Below are positions 8,136-14,258 of a stretch of 20,429 nucleotides of DNA, in pieces; within the stretch, counting starts at the first letter, position 1, and each line of letters starts with the position of its first letter. The notes under the pieces are model-generated. The model made no database searches. It saw nothing but the letters and a program-made list of their open reading frames with translations, and was not told where the DNA came from. The DNA comes from Pseudoneurospora amorphoporcata (lineage: Eukaryota > Ascomycota > Sordariomycetes > Sordariales > Sordariaceae), in assembly GCA_033297205.1 (NCBI GenBank), contig MU859407.1:1-20429 (forward strand), given 5' to 3'. A program made the translations under genes and the position numbers.

Positions 8136-11100
8136 ATGGCAAACTCCGGGCCGCACACGCCTCTATCACCTACTCAGCTCTTCGACTTCCGCGACGACAC
8201 TTGCACCGACGACGATGGAGCGCTAGAACCGACCTGCTCCCCTGGGGTCCCACCACTTGCTCAATTGCCCGAGTACCCTGGCGACGACAACAACCACCGC
8301 GACGGCGATGATGCTGCATCAACCCAAATGCCTTCGTCCCTATTGTGAGTTATCCGTTAGTCCACCAATTCATTTGGCTTCATACCCGTACCATCTCCCA
8401 TAGCCCGTCTCCCCTCTAGCACCGCCCAGAGAAGCTAACCGTCGCGTTTTTTTTCTGCAGCAGTACCTCTACCTGATCCCTCGTCATAGTTGGCGAGACG
8501 TTCACAACCAGCACATGCTTCCTTGGTGTCTTTATAACAGCGACACACCTACACACACGACCCTTCCTCTCAGTTCCTTTTCCATCCCATCGTTTCCCTC
8601 TCCCTCCCAACTTTACCGCTTTGTCTCCTTTCCTGTCGCTGACTCGCCCTCTCTCATCCACCCTCCCTTCTGTTCCTTTCCATCCGTCACCTTCTCTCCT
8701 TCCCAATACCGCTCAGTGAGCAGCGACCCCGTTCCTCCATGGCGATGCGATGTATTTGAAGTACGCTTCTCACGCAGGTCAACAACCGTTATAAAGTGCC
8801 AACTCCTACCCACTGCAGGTTCGCCTGCTGGAAGGACTGGGGTTCTTGGTTTGTGTGAGATGTGCTCAAAGCACGCCTTCCACACCGGTCAAGGGTCGTC
8901 ATAAAGTGCCAACTCCTACCCAGCGGGTGCGCCTGTTGGAAGGACTGGGATTCTTGATCAGCGTGGAAGTAGTCCTGAGAGTTATATCCTTCTCCCCTCC
9001 CTCTATCACTTTCCCTTCCCCTCAGCGTGGCGATGTGCTCAAAGTACGCCTTCCACACCGGTCAAGGGTCGTCATAAAGTGCCAACTCCCACCCAGCAGG
9101 TGCGCCTGTTGGAAGGACTGGGGCCTTCGATTTGTGTGGAAGTAGTCCCGAGAGATATGTCGTGGCGCAAAGGGCCCTGCGAGACGATCGCCGGGCTAGG
9201 CCTGGTTGATCGTCCAACGGAATACACGAACACTAGTTCTTGCGAGCAATGAAGCTGAAGTCTGTGACATCACCGGTCAGGGGTCGTTATAAAGTGCCAA
9301 CTCCTACCCGTCAGGTACGCCTGGTGGAAGGACTGGGGCCCTTGGTTTGTGTAGGAGCAGTGATGAGAGCGATATTGCCACGCAAGGACAGTGGGATGAC
9401 ACTAGAGCTAGTGGGCTCAGTTATACAGGCACTGCGTTTTCGCGAACAATGAACTCGAAGCACGTTACCATGCCGGCTAGGGCTCGTTATGAAGTGCCAG
9501 CTCCTACCCATCAGGTATCCCTGTTGGAGGGACTGGGGCCCCTGATTAGTTTGGGAGCGTTACTGATAGTTACTCATCAACTTGCAGTTCAAACGAGCGA
9601 CTTGAAGACGATGGAAAGAACAACGATACCGTGTCGATCGCGAATCTTGAAAGATGTGACGACGGAGATGTATCAACCGCATCTGATTTGAGCGACGATG
9701 AAACATACTGCAAGATCGATCTACGCCATCGCAGAGGGGTAGTAACTTGGGAGGATGTCAACTATCAGGACCAGCATACATCAGATCTGTATATCGACCT
9801 CTACGTGGACATCACGAAGCAACAAGCCATCTTCGCCTTGCGCGGATTCTTCTTCTTCAAGAGCGGCGGCCCCAAAGCGTATCTCTCGCTACTCATTTAT
9901 CCGGAGAAAATCCAGTCCATTGAGTTCGCTCACAACCGTCCACACAACCTTACGGCGCCCGTCTCTGCGATGAACGATGTTCCCGATGACAGCTTTGTTT
10001 CTTTGCGTTTTGCGATGACACAGCCGCCAAGCCTTTTGGTGCCAAAGGATCGGCTTTTTGAACCGAAGCCTCGATACCAAGCCGTCGTTGACAGTGTAAC
10101 ATCTATCGGCTCGGTTAAGCAGTTTACTATCTACTTGAGTGACATCTCACCCGACGTTCAGCAAGAACTAGCCTTGATACCCTCGATCTTTTCGTCTAGC
10201 TACCCATTTGGCCGCTTGCAAGCGGACGAAAAGTGGGCAGCGCCTAACGACATATACGAATATACCTTTTCCCATGTCATCGATTTGGGCCAGACTGCCT
10301 TCGACTCTAACCCTGGTGCGAAGAAGCTGGAAGAATTGGAAGAATTAGTTGTCGACGAAGACGCCGTTGCTCCGCCATATTCACCAGGGGACTCCCAACG
10401 TACAGTTCAAAGCATCGGCCCCTCAAGTAGGAAGCGACGGGCTAGCGAACCGTTGATTTTCTACACAACAGAGAAGCACAGCGATGCTGGTTCCATCATA
10501 TTGGGATACGAAACACCCGGAAATGGGTCTCACCCATCAGATACTAAGAGTGTTGGCGTCGCAAGTCCTGCACATCTCTCAGCTCCATCCGGTATGTGAC
10601 CCCAACTTTTGTTCATATCTTGCGCCTCCTAACATACCCGTTGTTGAAGACTGCAAACGCCAACGCACTACTGAGCTGCTTTCTCCCGTAACGGACGTTG
10701 ACATTATTTTTACATTGCGTCAAATCCTCGCCCACAACGCCTCCCTCTCCAGCCGCATCGAACAGCTCGAAACCCGCCTCGGAAACTGCTCCTCCCGTCT
10801 TGAGTCGTTAGCAACTGAGCTCGTTGCCGCGGCTGACCGCACCCCTTGCCGCTACGATACAGAAGAAGTAGAGAATGTCTTTAGTCAGATCGACCACCGT
10901 ATCGAAGATGGCATCCACGACGTACGTCACGAGCTCGAAGAGACGATCAAGCTCGAGGCTGAGGAGCGAGTCGCCGAGGAAGTAAAACTACAACATGAGG
11001 AACTCCGGGAGAAGTTGGAAGTAGATTGGACTGAGGATGTAAGGCGTACTATTGTTCAGGAAATCGCATCGGAGGTCGAAGAGAAGACGACGAAGGAAGT

Positions 11101-11443
11101 ATTAAAAGGGATTACGAACGCTCTAGTAAACGCTTACCGGGCTAGCCAAGCGAACCAAGATAGGAGGCCAGGGTTTGGTAACAGCACCACGCCATCTCAT
11201 CCGCCTGCCACGACCCTACCTGGTGAGGCGGCCCTTCGTGAGGCGGTTCAGGATATCCAGAGCAAGTACCAAGATGAGTTGACTGGAGAGGAAATGATTG
11301 GAGTGCTGGATCTATTGGAGCACAGTCCGCTTACTGCGGCCAAGTATAATGCATGTGGAGAGGAGACGAGAAGGGCATATGTCATGAAATGGAAGGTGGA
11401 TATCTCGGGACGGGGTGTGTCTAGACGGACGTTGTATAGGTGA
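8136..11443 (+). CDS. Unknown-function fungal protein, globular middle and coiled-coil tail
   Basis: Three exons: 8136-8344, 9588-10591 and 10650-11443 (2007 nt, 668 residues). Intron 1 is 1243 nt (GTGAGT to TTGCAG); intron 2 is 58 nt (GTATGT, CTAAC branch, GAAG acceptor). Exon 1 is required because exon 2 has no early in-frame ATG. Residues 1-110 are acidic and probably disordered. A compact region near 110-300 includes RGFFFFKSGGPKAYLSLLIY at 155-174; I have the impression of similar FFFFK...LLIYPEKIQSI proteins across Pezizomycotina, always hypothetical, but cannot name a domain. A basic RKRR at 351-354 could be a nuclear localisation signal. The last exon is Glu/Arg/Leu-rich from about 425 to 560 and reads as a long coiled coil, followed by a short conserved-looking end. 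A coiled coil suggests self-association or scaffolding; that is inference. No enzyme motif seen. Confidence 0.8.
8445..8460 (+). promoter_or_regulatory. Strong internal 3' splice site inside the long intron
   Basis: An eight-T tract and CTGCAG end at 8460, with an ideal CTAAC branch site at 8435-8439. With the donor at 8345 this makes a normal 116-nt fungal intron. The next frame reads only five codons before a TGA, giving a 74-residue product. The adjacent CAGCAG is a tandem acceptor that keeps the same frame. It looks stronger than the distal acceptor at 9587. Confidence 0.55.
8561..8710 (+). other. Pyrimidine-rich tract in the long intron
   Basis: About 150 nt made almost wholly of C and T on the plus strand, just ahead of the first repeat unit. 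A shorter version (8988-9024, ending CTCAG) precedes the third unit, so the tract may be part of a larger duplicated block. The frames read across it are compositional artefacts. Confidence 0.7.
8742..9574 (+). repeat. Five diverged tandem copies of a structured ~125-200 nt unit, intronic
   Basis: Five copies of a unit with a conserved core AAGTGCCAACTCCTACCCA, then a hairpin, then GGAAGGACTGGG. The core AAAGTGCC (GAAGTGCC in the fifth) starts at 8793, 8903, 9076, 9291 and 9491, so spacing is 110, 173, 215 and 200 nt. The hairpin is four to five base pairs around a tetraloop: loops at 8820-8823 (TTCG), 8928-8931 (TGCG), 9101-9104 (TGCG), 9316-9319 (TACG) and 9516-9519 (TATC). The first four fit UNCG. 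An outer stem closes copies 1 to 3: 8768-8773 with 8855-8860, 8877-8883 with 8963-8969, and 9050-9058 with 9134-9142. Linkers before copies 4 and 5 are also related to each other. Each unit starts near an ATG-containing segment and ends near a TGAGAG-like segment, weakly like snoRNA C and D boxes. No open reading frame is shared by the copies. Confidence 0.85.
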
Positions 11444-11765
11444 TAATGAGAGTCTTGGAGATGTTCTCTGGCAAATGGACTTCTTTAGGGGCACATACGA
11501 TAATAACTAATGACGGTGATGCTTTCAGGATATATACTTTGATTCACGAATAACGCCCACCCATTCACCTCCGTTTGCTGTTGCATTTGTGATACCTAGA
11601 CGCTTACTGTCTAGTGATGTGTATATTCCCATCACCGACATGCACTTTATGCTGTTTTGTTTCGATGACTTTACAATGATAGTCTAAAACGTAGGATGAG
11701 TCGTGTGAATGGAGGAAACGGAATGTAACCATGTGTGGCGGAATGGGACCCAAAAAGAAGAAGAC
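11444..11765. other. Intergenic region after the coiled-coil gene
   Basis: 3' flank of the coiled-coil gene and downstream side of the tRNA-like element. I see nothing beyond short chance frames on the minus strand that give no recognisable protein. Confidence 0.5.
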
Positions 11766-11770
11766 AAAAA
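11766..11770 (-). terminator. Pol III T5 terminator
   Basis: A run of five T on the minus strand, three bases after the tRNA-like element. RNA polymerase III stops at T runs of four or more, which agrees with the internal A and B boxes. Confidence 0.5.
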
Positions 11771-11773
11771 CGA

Positions 11774-11879
11774 TGATCCGGACCGGAATCAAACCGGTAA
11801 CTTCCCTCGTACTGAAAGAAGGTCCGTAAAGACACAACTAGCAGGCGGTTAGGTAATGTTGCCATTGCGCCAACGGACC
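11774..11879 (-). tRNA. tRNA-like element or tRNA pseudogene, anticodon unassigned
   Basis: Read on the minus strand, the element starts GGTCCGT and has a perfect A-box match TGGCGCAATGG, a B-box-like GGTTTGATTCC in a T arm ACCGG-TTTGATT-CCGGT, and an end CCGGATCA. GGTCCGT pairs with CCGGATC over six of seven positions with one wobble. Five T follow three bases later. At 106 nt it is some 30 nt too long. GGTCCGT also pairs perfectly with an internal ACGGACC, and CTTCTTT-CAGTACG-AGGGAAG forms a second 7-bp hairpin with a 7-nt loop; that loop has no U33, so GUA as anticodon is doubtful. It could be an intron-bearing tRNA, a rearranged pseudogene or a tRNA-derived repeat head. The start resembles arginine tRNAs, only as an impression. 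Confidence 0.5.
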
Positions 11880-12259
11880 ATGTGGTAGGAGGACATGGGT
11901 CGTTTGCTTAGGTACCTTACCTACTCTCAACTTGGAAACTCGGGATGACAGCTCTGCCTTGTTGTGGTTGAATCCCGTGATATTAGTGATGGCTACATTA
12001 CATGCCAGGTCGGCATCAGTCGGCGCGGGAAGGATACCTTTCCTAAAGAGGGAAATATTGGGAGGAAAGACGGGAGTCGGCGCTTGGAGATGATGAGCTG
12101 GATTTCAAGGTCAAGAATAAAGACGGGAAGTAAACGTCAGTCAGTCGAAAACAGAGAACGGAGACTTCTGCTGCTGTCCAAGGCAACACAAAGCCTGTCG
12201 CATAGAGGTATTAAGGACTTGACTCAGGGGTTGGAGGAATGGAATCCAATCCTATGAGA

Positions 12260-12295
12260 GGTACGGGAGGTACGGGAGGTACGGGAGGTACGGGA
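12260..12295 (+). repeat. Four exact copies of GGTACGGGA
   Basis: A perfect 9-bp tandem repeat in four copies, followed 30 bp later by an AGGT tetranucleotide tract (12325-12336). Exact identity suggests recent slippage. Confidence 0.9.
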
Positions 12296-12487
12296 GTCTG
12301 AAATGATCGTGGAGAATACATAGTAGGTAGGTAGGTAAACCGGAAACATTATGGTCGGGCTGTACCGTAGAGGTACCCATGACTCCATAACGTTCGGTTT
12401 ATTTTTATGACCACTTGGGGTCGGGGACGGGAGTCTGGGAGTACAAGTCCACGCCAAGAAATAAGGGTTTCACGGTCCGCTAAAAGC

Positions 12488-12504
12488 CCGCTGAAATACA
12501 GCGG
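12488..12504. promoter_or_regulatory. Inverted repeat CCGCTG-N5-CAGCGG
   Basis: Perfect 6-bp arms around five A/T bases, 273 bp before the stn1 start codon. Outward CCG/CGG triplets in inverted order are the kind of layout bound by dimers of Zn2Cys6 factors, so a transcription factor site is possible. Not tested. Confidence 0.35.
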
Positions 12505-12524
12505 TCCACAGGGCGGGCAGTCAC

Positions 12525-12547
12525 TCACCTGACCCCGCGTCAGGTGA
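12525..12547. promoter_or_regulatory. Inverted repeat TCACCTGAC-N5-GTCAGGTGA
   Basis: Perfect 9-bp arms separated by CCCGC, 230 bp before the stn1 start codon and 20 bp from another inverted repeat with the same 5-nt gap. Such long perfect arms are unlikely in random sequence and suggest a dimer-binding operator or an RNA hairpin in a leader. Confidence 0.45.
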
Positions 12548-12771
12548 ACGCGACATCGAAACTTCAGCGCCGCGGTAAACGCGAACCTCCAACCTAACAA
12601 CTTCCACTTTGCACAAGTCGACCCTCGTCACACGCCAGGATAGCTCACCACCTCCGGCCTCGACATGCACATTGGATGCGATGAGCACAAACGCAAAAGA
12701 CGGCTAGAATCCAGATACATCGAGGCGAGCAGTGCCATTGCGCAACGACTCGCATTCCACTCAACGACAAC

Positions 12772-12780
12772 ATGCTATGA
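12772..12780 (+). promoter_or_regulatory. Two-codon uORF overlapping the stn1 start
   Basis: ATG CTA TGA: the uORF stop codon shares bases with the main ATG at 12777-12779. A ribosome ending here would sit on the stn1 start, a layout known to permit termination-reinitiation or to dampen translation. Confidence 0.5.
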
Positions 12781-13897
12781 CCGACTCCAGGGCTGCGGCA
12801 GTGGCACAGGGTCAGCCAGCTCCAGCTCCAGCTCCCGAGCTCTACCCCCAGTACTGCTTCCACCTCTCTCCGACCATCAACAAGTGGTGTCATTTACGAG
12901 CGGCCGATATTGTTGCCCTGTCAAGTCATCCGGGGTTACAAGGTACGTTCATCCCTCCCCGTTGTTGTCTGTCGTCGTATGCAACCAAAACTAAGGAACG
13001 GGTGTGTGTCCAGGCCAAGACCTCTACTTCCACCTCAACCACCCCATAAAATGGGTTCGCGTCTGCGGCATTGTCGTCGCTATCGACGTCTACGGCGATC
13101 CTTCCTCGCGTAAGGGGCAGATACAAGTTGTTACTATCGATGATAGTAGTGGGGAGACGATTGAATGCGTTATTCCGCTTCCTGCTCTCCCTCCTTCGAC
13201 GACAGCTGGCCAGCCTCTGCAACAACAACAACAACCCCAACCCCTCCCCATGATCGACAGCGAAATCGACATAGGTCAAACGCTAGACATCAAAGGCTCT
13301 CTCCGCACCTTCCGCGATCAACGACAACTCAAAGTCGAGAAAATTGTCCATCTTCGTACAACAGAGCAGGAAGTGGCGTTCTGGGAGAAGGTGGTACAGT
13401 TGCGAAGAGAGGTCTTGGATAGGCCGTGGAAGTTGGAGGCGAAGGTGGTGAGGAGTTTGAGGAGGGAGGCGATGGGGGTTGATACTGAGAGGGAGTTGAA
13501 GAAGAGGGAGAGGGAGATAGAGAAGGATGAAGCAAGGAGGGAGAGGAAGAGGAGGAGAAGGTTGGAGGAGGAGAGGAAGGTGGAAGAGATGGAGAGGGAG
13601 GCAAAGAGGATGAGGAGATTGGAGGAAGAGCGGGTGAGGTTGGATAAAGAGAGGAAGGCGGAAGGGCAGAGCAAGGTTTCCATTACTACTTCTAACCCGG
13701 TGGCGAAGAGGCAGGCACAGGTGGTGATGCCGACGAGGACGAAGAAGAACATCACGGGTTTGGAAAGAAAGATGGCGTCGAGGGTGCCGATACCGCCGAG
13801 ACCCAAGGAGCCTACGGGTCTGGAAAGAAAGACCAAGTCAGTCAGCAGTGACAGGGCGGTTCCTGTAACTGGCAAGTACACGGCTCTTGGGTTGTGA
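12777..13897 (+). CDS. stn1: CST telomere-capping complex subunit Stn1 (OB fold)
   Basis: Two exons, 12777-12942 and 13014-13897, joined over a 71-nt intron (GTACGT, CCAG), give 349 residues. The OB fold spans about residues 22 to 150: LYPQYCFHLSPTINKWCHL at 22-40, the block LYFHLNHPIKWVRVCGIVVA just after the junction, then VTIDDSSGETIECVI and DIGQTLDIKGSLRTF, as in fungal Stn1. Stn1 works with Ten1 (and a Cdc13/Ctc1-type partner where present) at chromosome ends, binding the G-rich overhang and promoting C-strand fill-in by DNA polymerase alpha. A Gln/Pro-rich insert (five CAA codons) sits in a loop of the fold. The C-terminal half is a highly charged Arg/Glu/Lys helix, then two copies of TGLERK and an end GKYTALGL. 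I see no winged-helix domain, which budding yeast Stn1 has. The start is the second ATG of an overlapping ATG pair; the first opens a two-codon uORF. Confidence 0.92.
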
Positions 13898-14258
13898 CGG
13901 CTGGGAGATTGGAACGGGAAGGAAGGAAGGGAGCAAGCGTCGGATGTAATCTTCCGGACATCATCATGTGGGAAGGTCCAATGCAGTCCGTCGCCCTCCT
14001 TGCCGTACCGACTGGAAGATGCGAACCCAAGTCCGATCCTCGGCCTTTCGCTCCTCTCATAGGGCATCCGTATTCCTCGTTCTTCCTCCGTTCCAGTCCA
14101 TTCAGTTCCCACTCAAAGCTTCAGTGTATTCCCTTTCATCATATCAAGTCGCTTGGTTTTCTCCAGCATCCGTATTCGCGTTTGACAAACCCCTCTTGTC
14201 AACCGCTATTGGCATTCTTCCAAGCACATTATCCCTCCCGGCTCCTCGATCGCCCATC
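13898..14258. other. Intergenic/5' leader before the Zn2Cys6-like gene
   Basis: 361 bp between the stn1 stop and the next start. The second half is pyrimidine-rich and reads as a leader. A 12-bp segment GCATCCGTATTC-like occurs twice (about 14065 and 14167). The frame of the next gene is open upstream to about 13968, with one earlier in-frame ATG near 14018, but the peptide is compositionally unlike the rest, so I do not include it. Confidence 0.5.

Larger units (their letters stand above)
11880..12776. other. Intergenic region upstream of stn1
   Basis: About 0.9 kb with no convincing gene; a frame of 97 codons at 11964-12257 is Ser/Arg/Lys-rich and unrecognised. It holds two microsatellite-like tracts (12260-12295, and AGGT units at 12325-12336) and two perfect inverted repeats within 60 bp (12488-12547). 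A frame opening at an ATG at 12665 runs out of frame over the stn1 start and would compete with it if included in the mRNA. Confidence 0.5.

Noticed and set aside
8789..9058. Minus-strand frame with repeated SWHF.T and PQSFQQA peptides over the intronic array
   Set aside because: The peptide repeats come from the tandem DNA units; the frame is not kept in copies 4 and 5 and the conserved feature is base pairing, not codons.
12665..12994. 109-codon plus-strand frame starting before stn1
   Set aside because: It overlaps stn1 in another frame and has no recognisable content; at most an overlapping uORF if the mRNA starts upstream.
13318..14112. 264-codon minus-strand frame over the stn1 C terminus
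   Set aside because: It is the complement of the Arg/Glu/Lys-rich stn1 tail and reads as Leu/Ser-rich low complexity, a usual shadow of charged helices.
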